DNA from: JAXMAR01 sp046350295
GTDB taxonomy: Bacteria; Planctomycetota; Planctomycetia; Gemmatales; Gemmataceae
NCBI GenBank assembly: GCA_046350295.1
Contig: JAXMAR010000015.1
Location: forward strand, 81,299 to 145,298
Length of the DNA: 64,000 nucleotides
Reading direction: 5' to 3'
The translations under genes were made by a program, and so were the position numbers. Of this stretch, positions 52,654 to 62,037 are shown piece after piece; within the stretch, counting starts at the first letter, position 1, and every line of letters starts with the position of its first letter. The notes below the pieces were generated by a model that did no database searches, was not told where the DNA came from, and worked only from the letters and a program-made list of their open reading frames with translations.

Positions 52654-53346
52654 ATGGGGACCTACCAGACGAAGCCACCGCCGCTGGTCGAGGGGGAGCG
52701 ACTGGATCAGAAGACGTTCCACGAACGCTATGAAACGATGCCGCCCGAGACGCTGGCGGAGTTGATTGGCGGGATCGTCTACATCGCGCCCCCGCGAGTG
52801 ACGGCGTTGCACGGCGGATGCCAGGGGTTTCTGAGTCATTGGCTAGGAGAATACGAGACGGCGACGCTGGGCGTGGAGGGCCTGGTCGGCGTCACCGACA
52901 TCGTTGGTGATAACAGCGAGTTGCAGCCGGACGCCTCTCTTTTGGTCACGCCTAAATACGGAGGACAAACCCGGAGTAACGAGGACGACTACTTGTGTGG
53001 GGCGCCGGAGCTGGTTGGAGAAGTCGCGGACACGGCGGAAAGCGAGACGATCGATCTGACGGTCAAGAAGCTGGACTATGAACGCGCCGGTGTTCGCGAG
53101 TATATCGTCGTGGCGCTGCAACAGAAAAAGGTCTTCTGGTTCATCCACTGCCGCGGCAAGTTTCGGGAGTTGAAGGGGGGAGTTGATGGGGTTTTTCGAT
53201 CGGAGGTTTTTCCGGGGCTATGGCTGGACGGGGAGGCGTTGTTGCGCAGGGAGAGGAAGCGGATGCTCGCAGTGCTGCGCGAGGGGTTGGCGTCGGCGGG
53301 GCACGCGGAGTTTGTGAAGAAGCTGAAGCGGCGACGAAAAAGCTGA
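52654..53346 (+). CDS. Uma2 (DUF820) family protein
   Basis: The protein has 230 residues with the restriction endonuclease-like fold of the Uma2 family: LAELIGGIVYIAPPRVTALH, LQPDASLLVTPKYGG and APELVGEVADTAES. The usual RRxxxxxKxxxYxxxGV segment reads DLTVKKLDYERAGVREYIVV. The acidic and Lys residues of the family active site are present. These genes are often multicopy and widespread in cyanobacteria and planctomycetes; their biology is unclear. The start at 52654 is the first ATG, ahead of the conserved region. The gene is divergent from yidC and convergent with the small secreted-protein gene. Confidence 0.85.
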   Translation: MGTYQTKPPPLVEGERLDQKTFHERYETMPPETLAELIGGIVYIAPPRVTALHGGCQGFLSHWLGEYETATLGVEGLVGVTDIVGDNSELQPDASLLVTPKYGGQTRSNEDDYLCGAPELVGEVADTAESETIDLTVKKLDYERAGVREYIVVALQQKKVFWFIHCRGKFRELKGGVDGVFRSEVFPGLWLDGEALLRRERKRMLAVLREGLASAGHAEFVKKLKRRRKS

Positions 53347-53454
53347 ACGGAGATCGCCTTGCGACGGTGGGCCCAATTCGAACGTACTGCAGCCTGTTTC
53401 GAGATACCGGAGTCTTGCGTGGGTGCTGCGCGTCTTTCGGGGAATCGGCAGTCC

Positions 53455-53925
53455 TCAGGAGGTGAAGTACCCCACGACGGCTGCTCCCGCGTCGTGAATT
53501 CGCACAAACACTGGGTACAAGCGGTCATTTAGCCGGAACTCGACAACCCAACCGTCTTCGCCGACAATCCGACGCAACGATTCGACAAAGTCGGGGTTAC
53601 AAAAGTCCTTGTGATGGGTGACTCGCAGCGTCTTGTAGGAAATCAACTTGGCGCCGGGAGGTACACCAGTCGCCACCAGAGTCTTGAAATGTTCGCGCAG
53701 CTCCGCCGGCTCGTCGAGGACGCGAAGATCTCCCACGTGAAATGGCAAGTCGGAGCAGGCCACGAGGCCATCGATATCCTTCGCGGCTAAGGCCACGGCC
53801 CAGCGTCTGACAATCCGCTCCGCCTTCCTGCGGGACGGCTCCTCTTTCAACACGCGCGGCAGCGGAACAAACGCCCAGCCGAATCCGGCCGTCAGGACCA
53901 GGAGAGCCGCTGAGACTGTCCGCAT
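53455..53925 (-). CDS. Small secreted NTF2-like protein
   Basis: The protein has 156 residues. It starts MRTVSAALLVLTAGFGWAFV, a signal peptide. The mature part (RIVRRWAVALAAKDIDGLVA, HFKTLVATGVPPGAKLISYK, GDGWVVEFRL-like EDGWVVEFRLNDRLYPVFVR) has the cone-shaped helix plus sheet layout of NTF2/SnoaL folds, but I cannot name a subfamily. AGGAG lies nine bases before the ATG at 53925. It follows smc on the same strand, 28 bases apart, and may be co-transcribed with it. Confidence 0.72.
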   Translation of the reverse strand: MRTVSAALLVLTAGFGWAFVPLPRVLKEEPSRRKAERIVRRWAVALAAKDIDGLVACSDLPFHVGDLRVLDEPAELREHFKTLVATGVPPGAKLISYKTLRVTHHKDFCNPDFVESLRRIVGEDGWVVEFRLNDRLYPVFVRIHDAGAAVVGYFTS

Positions 53926-53953
53926 GGAAATAGCTCCTGCAAGAGACGAAGCC

Positions 53954-56900
53954 TCACGCCGTCTGCGCCGTCGGCTGCGCGTTCTCGTCCACCCAGTCCT
54001 CGAAGCGCACCGCCACCTGCTTCGAAATGCCCGATTCCTGCATGGTGATGCCGTAGAGCACATCGGCCACGGCCATCGTTTTCTTCGAGTGGGTGACGAT
54101 GATGAACTGGGACAGGTCGAGGAAGTCGCGCAGAACGGCGGTGAAGCGGCCGATGTTCGCTTCGTCGAGAGCGGCGTCGACCTCGTCCAGGAGGCAGAAG
54201 GGGCTCGGCTTGGAGCGGAAGATGGCGAGCAAGAGGGCGACGGCAGTGAGCGTCTTCTCGCCGCCGGACATGAGAGAGATGCTGCGCAGCTCCTTGCCGG
54301 GAGGGCGGGCGATGATCTCGATGCCGGATTCGAGGACGTCGGCTTCGTCTTCGAGGACGACGTCGGCCATGCCGCCGCCGAAGAGCTTGCGGAACAGCTC
54401 CTGAAAGTGGCCGCGGATGACGACGAACGTGTCCTGGAACAGCTTGCGGCTATCGACGTTGATCTTGCCGATGATCTCCTCGAGCGATTTCTTGGCGCTG
54501 ATGAGGTCGTCGTACTGGGTCCTGAGCGACGCGGCGCGGCCCTCCAGTTCCTGCAACTCATCGAGCGCCGCCAGGTTGACGTTGCCCAGCCGGCTGAGCT
54601 TGCGACGCAGCTCCTCGATTTCCTCCTGGGCCGCGGCAGGGTCGATCTGAGGCGAGCCGGGCGGCGTAAGCCCCCGGAGGGCGGAGTCGGCAGAAGCATC
54701 CTCCAGATCAGGCGTCTTGGTCTCCGGCAGTTCGGCGTCCACACTCCCCTGAGGGTCGCGGTTAACCGCGTCTTCGTTTAGGTCAATCTGGTAGTCTTCC
54801 TTGATCCGGTCGACGAGCGTTTGCCGCTCATGGCGTAGATCGTTCGCGGCCAGCTCGCGTTGATGGTAGGCGTCCTGCTGCGTGCGCCACTCGGCGCGGA
54901 CGGTTTGCGCCTGCTGGGCGAGCCGGCCGCGGTCCTGACGCCGCGTGTCGCGTTCATGGATGCGGCGGGCGATCTCCGCTTGCCGCGCTTCCTTGTCGAG
55001 ATGGAGGTGCGCGAGAGCGGCCGAGGCCGAGAGCATCGTCATCTGGCATTCGGTCGAGCGCTGGTGGCAGGAGACGAGGGCCTGTTCCCCGGCGGCTAGC
55101 TCGGCCTGACGCTGCCTCAGGTCCCGTTCCTGTTGCTCATGCCGTGACTGCACGCCGGCCCGCCGCTCCTCGACCTTGGCCTGGCTGATCTGGGCCGCGG
55201 TGAAAGCCTGTGCCTTCTTTTGCCGCTCTTGATCGAGCTGGTGCAGCGTTTCTTCCGCCTTGTGTAGCTTGACGTGCAGCTCCTGCACCTTCTGCTCGGC
55301 GAGGGCCGCGTCGTTATGCGCCTGCCGCCAGCTCGCCTCGAGCGTTTGCGCTTCCTGGTCGAGCTTCTGCAATTCGTCGCGCTGGAGGGTGACTTCGTCG
55401 TGCAAGCCCTGGCGGCGGTCGCGGTACTGGGTGACGCGGGCCCGGAAATCGGCGGCCTGTTCGGCGAGGACGTCGATCTCCTGTTGCTTGTCTTCGAGCC
55501 AGCGGGCGTCGTCGTCCAGCTCGGTACGCGCCTGGCTCAGCCGCTGCTGCGCGGCATCCACCTCGAAATCGAGACGCGTGACCTGATCTTGAAGAGACGC
55601 CAGCTCGCTTTTGCGCGCCAGGAAGCCGGCCTCGACCTTCTGCGTTCCGACCGTGAGAGCGCCGTCCGCCTCCAGCAGCTCGCCCTGCAGAGTGAGGAAG
55701 CGGAAGCCGGGCGCTTCGGGCGCCAGGCGGCGGGCGGTGGACAGGTCACGCACGAGCAGGGTGCGGCCGAGCGTTTGCGCCGGCATCTCGCTCAGGTCGG
55801 GATGATCGCAGGAGACGAGCTGGTCCGCGGGGACGACGAGCGCCGCATGCTCGCCGCCATCCAGCTGCTTGAGGCGGCTGAGGACGGAGAACTCGAAGGC
55901 GGGGTTTTCTTTCAGATTGTCGCTCGATGCGACCTGCGTGGACGCGGGATGCGCGAGCCCTGGAGCGGACGCCACGGGGGCCGGCTTGTTGGGCAAGAAG
56001 CTTCACGCGACCGGGGAACGCCGCGCCACGCTCCGCCAGGGCTTGTTCCAGCGCCGCCGCGTCGCGAACGAGGAAACGCTGCGCCTGATCGCCGAGCGCC
56101 AGGTCGATCAGGTGGGCGTGCTCATGCTTCACCGTCAAGAAATCCGCGAGCATGCCGAGGACGCCGCCCCAGCCCGGATTCGTCTCCAGCAGGCGGAACA
56201 CCTCGCGCGGGCCCGCCCCAAGTCCTTCGTGCGAGCGGATCAGGCCCTCGAGCACTTCGATACGGCTCGCGAGGCCGCTGCGTCGCTCCCGGAGCTGCGC
56301 GATCGACACCGTCTTTTGCTCGCAATCCTGCCGCAACCGCTCGCGCGACTCACGCTTGTCGATTAAGTCCTGCCGGGCCGTCGCCAATCGTTGGTGCAGC
56401 GCGCCGTCCGCGCTTTCCAGCTCCTGCAACTCGACGTCGATCGTCGCCAGGCTTTCCGCCGCCTGACTGGAACGGGCCTCCAGCCGTTGCCGTTCGCGCA
56501 CGAGATTGTCCACATGGGCTCGCGTCGCGACCGCGTCGTTCTGCAAGTGGGCCGCTCGCCGCATCAGCTCGAGGTGCTCCGCCTTGTCTCGGCCCATCTC
56601 CTCCTGGAGCGACTGGACGTGCCCGAGCGTCTGCTGCAAGTCGGCCTCGAGTCCGGCGGCGACGGCGCCTTCCCGCTCGGCTTGCGCCGTGATGTCGGCC
56701 AGCTCGTGGGCCGTCTCGGCGACGGCGCCGACCAGCGTCCGTACCCGGCCAGTCAGCTCGTTCGTGCGGCGGCGGGTCGTGGCCCATTCGGTTTCGAGAT
56801 CGGCGGCGAGCGCGTCCTCGTGCGTCAGGGTCGTCTCGCGCGCTTTGATGTCCTGCCGGATGCGGGCGAGCCGCGCTTCCTCCTCGCGCAGCTCGTCCTC

Positions 56901-57734
56901 CAGGTCGGCGAGCAGCATCTCCAGCCGCTCGGCCTCGGCTTCGCAGGCCCCGGCGCGGGCGGCGCGCTGGTCCAGCTCGAGGCGCATGGCTTCGAGGGCC
57001 GTCTCTTCCGCCGTGAGCCGCTCGCTCAGGCGCCGGTGATCCGTCCGCCCCATGGTCAGCCGTAGCTCCTTGAGGCGGTCCGAGTACTCCTGCCAGCGCT
57101 GCGCCTTGGAGGCCTGGAGCTTGACGCTGCGGTGCTGCTTCTCGACCTCCTCGATGATGTCCTTGACCCGCGACAGGTTCTGATCGACGCGTTCGAGCTT
57201 GCGCAGGGTTTCGATCTTCTTGGCCTTAAAGCGGCTGATGCCGGCCGCCTCCTCGAAGATGATGCGGCGGTCCTTGGTCGAGGCCTGGAGCAGCACATCG
57301 ACCTTGCCTTGCTCGATGATGCAGTAGGCGTCGTTGCCGGCGCCGGAGCCGAGGAACAGCTCCTTGATGTCGCGCAGCCGGCACACCTGGCCGTTGATGA
57401 GGTACTCCCCTTCGCCGTCGCGGTGAACGCGGCGGGTGATCTGCACTTCTTCGAGCTCGGTGGCGAGCTGTTTCTTGGCGTTGTCGAAGATCATGCTGAC
57501 TTCGGCGAGGCCGAAGCCCTTGCGGCTGGAGGAGCCGTTGAAGATGACGTCGGCCATTTCGCCGCCGCGCAGGGACTTGGCGGACTGCTCCCCCATGATC
57601 CAGCGGACGGCGTCGACGATGTTGCTTTTGCCGGAGCCGTTGGGCCCGACGATGGCGGTGATGCCGGGGTGGAAATCGAAGACGGTCTTGTCGGCAAAGC
57701 TTTTGAAGCCGACCAGCTCCAGCCGCTTGAGCAT
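53954..57734 (-). CDS. smc: Chromosome segregation protein SMC, one frameshift in the hinge
   Basis: The intended protein is about 1,259 residues. The N-terminal ATPase half starts MLKRLELVGFKSFADKT with Walker A GPNGSGKSNIVDAVRW. A coiled coil follows, then the hinge, interrupted near 55,990 by one extra base (KLLAQQAG should read KLLPNKPAP). The second coiled coil leads to the signature LMSGGEKTLTAVALLLAI and Walker B FCLLDEVDAALDE. The two halves read 57734 to about 55,990 and about 55,990 to 53954; the total length leaves a remainder of one, as expected for one insertion. SMC with ScpAB compacts and separates chromosomes and is loaded by ParB at parS. The ATG at 57734 is the family start. 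Confidence 0.92.
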
Positions 57735-58034
57735 GCGCACTCCGCGTCCAGACCGGGCCCCGAGGCGTGCGGCGGCCCTCATCCTGCGTCTGATTAATGT
57801 ACGCGGCCCGTGGGAAGGACGCAACGGAGGAGACAGGGCCCGGTCAGGCGTGGTCGTCCGGCGCTGCGCTTGCCGTACGGCGCGTCTCTTGCCATAATCT
57901 CGTCAGGCCAGAAGAATGCCTCCGGATCCGCGGGAAGGGTTCAACCCGTCTTCAATTCTCCGTGAACGCCAAGTGATTGCACGTTCTTCGTGCCGCCTGT
58001 TGCGGATCCAGGCGAATAGCATGGAGAACTTGCC

Positions 58035-59098
58035 GTGGCCAAGAAGCTCACCGCGCGTCCCAATCTCGACCATCTGCGGCGTCAGGCGAAAACGCTTTTG
58101 ACCGCGCTCGAAGCGGGCGATCCCGAAGCCGTCGCCACGATGCGGAGCCATCTGCCCGCCCTGCGGGGCAAGACGGCCGCCCAGGTGAAACGCATGCGCT
58201 TTCGCCTGGCGGACGCCCAGTCGGCGATCGCGCGCAAGACCGGGTTTGCGGGCTGGCCCCAGCTGGCGCGGCACGTCGAGCAACTGCGCGCCCTCGAAGG
58301 GACATGGGCTTTCGCCCATCTCGAGGTCGACGGCGCCACCGTGCCGCCGGCCATGCTCGGCTCCAGTCGCATTCTGATCGACGGCGATCGCTTTCGCACC
58401 GAGTCCCCGGAGGCGACGTACGAAGGCGTCTTCAACATCGACGTCGAAGCGCAGCCGCATCGGATCGAGATCGAATTCGTCGCCGGCCCCGAGGCAGGGA
58501 ATCGGAACTTCGGCATCTTTCGACTGGACGGCGACCAGCTCGAGTTCTGCCTCGACCTGAACGGCAAACCGGCCCCAGGCGAGTTCCGGGCCACGGCGGG
58601 AAGTGGGCGGGCCTACGAGCGGTTGACGCGCTCCGGGCGCGCGGCCCGACAATGTCACCGGGAACGCCCTCCGCGACGGCGCCGCCACCCGCTCAGCCGG
58701 CGCAGGACGGCGCCGGGTTCGAGTTCGTCGAGAGCGCGACCCTGACGCGACTCCAGGGGGAGTGGACCGCGGTGCGAATCGTTCGCGACGGGCAGGAGCT
58801 GCCTGTGTCGATGCTTGCCGCGGGCCGCCGCTCCGCCGCGAAGAACGAGGTGAAGGTCGTTTTCGGCGGACAATTGATGATCCACGCCCTGGTCCGGATC
58901 GACGAAAGCGCGAATCCGATCCACGTCGACTACTACAACCTGTGCGGAGCGAAGGGGACGGTGCAGCAGGGAATCATGCAGTGGCTCGGCGCGGACGTCT
59001 GCTTCAACATGTCCCCGCCCGGACAGCCCCGACCGGACGACTTCCGTTGCCCCGCGGGGAGCGGACGAACCTTGAGCCAGTGGCGGCCCAAGCGTTAA
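58035..59098 (+). CDS. Protein with two TIGR03067 planctomycete domains, one frameshift
   Basis: It starts at the GTG at 58035 (GGAG upstream). The first 90 residues are a helical prefix often seen before ankyrin-like or TIGR03067 domains (DHLRRQAKTLLTALEAGDPE, RLADAQSAIARKTGFAGWPQ). A TIGR03067 domain follows (ALEGTWAFAHLEVDGATVPP, FRLDGDQLEFCLDLNGK). The frame breaks near 58,630 and the second domain continues (LQGEWTAVRIVRDGQELPVS, LMIHALVRIDESANPIHVDY). The length leaves a remainder of two. The function of TIGR03067 domains is unknown; many are extracytoplasmic, but no signal peptide is seen here. Confidence 0.78.
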
Positions 59099-59110
59099 CG
59101 GACGAGATTT

Positions 59111-59173
59111 GATCAGAGGCGGAAGCCTGAGCGACGCTTCGGCGGTCCGTCGCTGACGCTTCCGGCTCTGTTC
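59111..59173. repeat. Palindromic repeat, AGAGCCGGAAGCG family, copy 2
   Basis: Arms at 59111-59136 and 59148-59173 are inverted and match copy 1 at 41322-41382 with a few changes. It lies 12 bases after the TIGR03067 gene and before the convergent DUF6807 gene. Confidence 0.85.
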
Positions 59174-59175
59174 CA

Positions 59176-60126
59176 TTACTTCTTCTTCGGCGTCAGCTCG
59201 GCCAAGGGCGCTTTCGCGAACGCTTGCCAGACACCGTTGATAGCGTCGAGCGGCGGCGCCCCGGCATGGACATAGAGGCCGTAGCGCAGCCGCAGCGGGG
59301 CGCCCGGGATCAGCTCGCGCGCCGCGGCGAACGTCAACGACGTTCCCATCCAGCCGTCCTCGCGCACGTGAAAGACGCTCGGATGGTTCGGATTCGCGGG
59401 GTGGTCAAAAAGGGTGATTCCTTCGACCGTCTTGGGACCACTCGGACCTGAATAGTCGACCCACCTGGCCGGCTTCCAGAAGCACCCCTTCTCCCCCTTT
59501 TCGTTCACCTGTCCTTCCGAGTTACGGATGGCGCCGCCGCCGTCAGCGATGCCGATGGTTTTCGCCATGCGGACGCCGACCAGGCCGAACGGCGTCTTGC
59601 CGAGCGTGACCGGGCCACCCTTCGCTTCGAGGGTGAGGTCGAGGAGGAGGAGCGATTCTCCCTTATCCAGGGGATGCAGCGCGGTGCGGCGCCGCTCCAC
59701 GAGCAACACCTTGTCGTCCGGCCCGATCCAGTGATTGAGGAGCGTGGCCGCCGCCTCGGCGCCGTCCTCCAGTTTTTCGAGACGCTGCGTCACGATGCGT
59801 CCGGCGTTCTTGCCGCGGTCGGCCCAGAAGCTGACCCCGTTGACATCGTTGTGGGAGATCCAAACGGAGTTGTGATGGCTGTGCCCCACCGGGTCGTGCG
59901 GATGCCCCATGCGCGTGAGGCCGGCGCCGGAAGGGCCGAGGATCGGATAGACGAAGGGCCGGCGCAATCCCGCGCCGAAGTGGAGGCGGGCCGCCGCTTT
60001 TCCGTCGCGCGTGAGCGCCACCTGATCGTAAGGCTCCGGGACGGCCTGAAGCGCCGGAAACGCCTTGGTTTGAGCGACGAGCGGCGTCGCGAAGAGCAAG
60101 GTCAGGGCAAGCGCCGAGTGTCTCAT
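59176..60126 (-). CDS. Secreted DUF6807 (PmoA-like) family protein
   Basis: The protein has 316 residues with a signal peptide (MRHSALALTLLFATPLVAQT). The family's His-rich segment, GHPHDPVGHSHHNSVWISHN, is clear. GVSFWADRGKNAGRIV and RNSEGQVNEKG follow. Planctomycete genomes have many copies, usually annotated as PmoA family or DUF6807; they are unrelated to methane monooxygenase, and their role is probably in breakdown of sugars or lactones. The ATG at 60126 is taken; a longer in-frame start lacks support. It is divergent from the DUF493 gene. Confidence 0.83.
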   Translation of the reverse strand: MRHSALALTLLFATPLVAQTKAFPALQAVPEPYDQVALTRDGKAAARLHFGAGLRRPFVYPILGPSGAGLTRMGHPHDPVGHSHHNSVWISHNDVNGVSFWADRGKNAGRIVTQRLEKLEDGAEAAATLLNHWIGPDDKVLLVERRRTALHPLDKGESLLLLDLTLEAKGGPVTLGKTPFGLVGVRMAKTIGIADGGGAIRNSEGQVNEKGEKGCFWKPARWVDYSGPSGPKTVEGITLFDHPANPNHPSVFHVREDGWMGTSLTFAAARELIPGAPLRLRYGLYVHAGAPPLDAINGVWQAFAKAPLAELTPKKK

Positions 60127-60191
60127 GTTGGCCTTACTCCCTCTTTCACTTCGCGATAAACTGAGGTGCAACGCTTTTTTCTGAGACGCCG

Positions 60192-60476
60192 ATGTACAAG
60201 CTCCCCGCCGTCGACCTGCTGGAACAATCGCATACCTTTCCCGGCCCTTACACGTTCAAGGTGATTGGCAAGCAGGACAACGGCTTCCTCGCCCGCATCC
60301 TGGGCGCCGTGCGCGAAGCTCTGCAGCTGGACGCCGATCCGCCGTTCCGCGTCCGCGAAGCGGTTGGCGGCCGGCACATCGCGATCACGCTCGTGCCCCA
60401 TGTCGAAACCGCGCAAAACGTCCTCGCCGTTTACGGCCGGCTGCAGACGATGAGCGGTTTGATGTTCCTCTGGTAG
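60192..60476 (+). CDS. DUF493 (YbeD-like) family protein
   Basis: The protein has 94 residues of the small DUF493 fold: PGPYTFKVIGKQDNGFLARI, REAVGGRHIAITLVPHVETA and QNVLAVYGRLQTMSG. Family members have an ACT-like alpha/beta structure; in Escherichia coli YbeD is near lipoate genes, which are absent here. The start at 60192 is the first ATG. It is followed by a long palindromic repeat. Confidence 0.87.
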   Translation: MYKLPAVDLLEQSHTFPGPYTFKVIGKQDNGFLARILGAVREALQLDADPPFRVREAVGGRHIAITLVPHVETAQNVLAVYGRLQTMSGLMFLW

Positions 60477-60534
60477 CCTGAATCAGGTGCGGTTCCGTAG
60501 GTTTTTTCTAGTCCGAAGGGCGCTAACAAGAAAG

Positions 60535-60675
60535 CCCAGGGCAACGCCCTGGGAAAGGAGGACGTTGGCAGCCCTGTAAGGGCGAGACACACTGGGCGTG
60601 TGTTTCGCCCTTACAGGGCTTCCTTGGCAACTCCCCGAGTTCCCAGGGCGAATTGTTTTGCCCCCTTTGGGGCTT
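60535..60675. repeat. Cluster of three palindromes downstream of the DUF493 gene
   Basis: Hairpin A: CCCAGGGCAACGCCCTGGG (60535-60553). Hairpin B: arms of about 24 bases (60570-60592 and 60597-60620) around TGGG, each with CCCTGTAAGGGCGA or its inverse. Hairpin C: CCCCTTTGGGGCTT (about 60662-60675). No gene is present. They form the 3' region of both flanking convergent genes. Confidence 0.8.
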
Positions 60676-60717
60676 CCCTCGCTTGACTATCCGATCTTGC
60701 TGCAGAAGCGAACACCG

Positions 60718-61679
60718 TCATTCGAAACGCAAATCGACGATCCGCAGGGCCCGCGGCAACAGCTCGACCTCGACCGCGCGGACGTCCTCGTCGGGCGTGC
60801 AGAAGAACTCGCCGTCCGCATGGATGATGAGGGGCGCCTCGGAGCGAAGCCGCAGCTTACGGCAGCGGCGCAGACTGATCTTGGGATGATCCCGCGGCGG
60901 GCCGAACAGCGCCACCCGCGGCAAGAACTTCACCACCTCCCAGCGCGACAGGTCGCGCGCGTGTACGATGTCGAATTGCCCGTCATCGAGGCGGGCCTCG
61001 GGCGCCAGGACGAAGCCCCCTTCGCGCCGGCCGACCATCACGCTGAAGAGGAGCGTCGGCGTCGTCTGTTCCGGCTCGTCGTCGAAGGCGATCGTCATGC
61101 GCGGCGTCTGGTAGCGGTACCAGAGGGCCTTGAGGGTGGCGAGGCCGTAGAGGGGGATGCCTTGCAAGCTGCGGATCTTCCGCGCTTCCGTCGTCACCAT
61201 GCCGTTGAAGCCGATACCCAGGCAGCAGACGAAATACTTGTGCCGCCCGTCCGGTTCCCTCCCCCCTGAGTGGGGGAGGGTAAGGGTGGGGGCGGAACGG
61301 ATGAGGCCGACGTCCACCAGGCGCGGCCCCTCGCGCTTGTCGTTGAGCTGCGCCTCGTAGTCGAGGCTGGCGAGATAGTCGTTGGCGGAGCCGAGCGGCA
61401 GGATGGCGAAGCCGACGGCGGGCCGGCCTGCTTCGAGGATGCCGTTGGCGACTTCGTGGACGGTGCCGTCGCCTCCCGCGGCGGCGACGACGCTGAAGCC
61501 CTCGAGCGCCGCCTGCCGCGCCAGCTCGACAGCGTGGCCGGCGGCGTCGGTCGGCCGCCAGGCGACGCTGGGCGCCGAGGCGATGAAGCGCAGCGGGAGC
61601 GTGAAAGCGCTTCGCCGCCTGGCCGCGGCCGGCGGCGGGGTTGAAGATGACGCAGATAGCGGAGGATGGGAGGGTCACT
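60718..61679 (-). CDS. Lipid kinase (DagK/YegS-like), one frameshift
   Basis: It starts near the GTG at 61679 and reads TLPSSAICVIFNPAAGRGQA, the nucleotide-binding start of diacylglycerol/sphingosine kinases. The frame breaks near 61,610; restoring one missing base gives PTDAAGHAVELARQAALEGF, then VVAAAGGDGTVHEVANGILE with the GGDGT motif, then LGSANDYLASLD. The C-terminal half runs VCCLGIGFNGMVTTEARKIR to the end, RIVDLRFE. A palindrome is inserted in frame at PTLTLPHSGGREPDG. It probably phosphorylates a membrane lipid; which one is unknown. Confidence 0.82.
61257..61280. repeat. Palindrome inserted in the lipid kinase frame
   Basis: CCCTCCCCCCTGAGTGGGGG plus AGGG forms a near-perfect inverted repeat within the coding sequence and adds Pro/Ser/Gly residues between two conserved segments. 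Confidence 0.75.
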
Positions 61680-61823
61680 TTGGGCGCGGCAGCAGGGTCT
61701 TCAGCCAAGACTCGTCCTCCGGGCGAAACGCGGGCGGCGGAGCTGTTTCTTCCGCGTAGTTCACGCTGCCGGAAAAGGGGACGGCGGTGGGGTCCTCTTT
61801 GGCTCCGGTTATGATATCGCGGC

Positions 61824-62009
61824 GTGGCGGCGCCGCGAGCGCGACTTGAGACGGAGGCGTTCAACGGCAAGGACGGCAAGGCGGAGCGGATACGCGTCGT
61901 CGCCGACCCGGAGGTCAACGCGCTCCTGCTGCGGGCCCGGCCGCTCGACATGGTGACGATCCGGCGCCTGATCGAGACACTCGATGTGCCGGCGGACGGC
62001 GGGCGCTGA
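61824..62009 (+). pseudogene. Short secretin-like (N-domain) fragment
   Basis: The open frame of 61 residues from the GTG at 61824 contains IRVVADPEVNALLLRARPLD, then MVTIRRLIETLDV. This resembles the repeated N1/N2-type domain of secretins (ADERTNSLIV..TIERLI.QLD). No signal peptide, second repeat or beta-barrel follows; the stop is 28 bases before the next gene. It is probably a relic of a type II/IV secretion protein. I cannot exclude a genuine short protein. Confidence 0.5.
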
Positions 62010-62037
62010 TAGCATGCGCTGATAACATGTCTTCGAT

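Noticed and set aside
56506..56514. TTGTCCACA, a DnaA-box-like 9-mer
   Set aside because: A single copy inside the smc coding region, with no cluster and no AT-rich unwinding region nearby.
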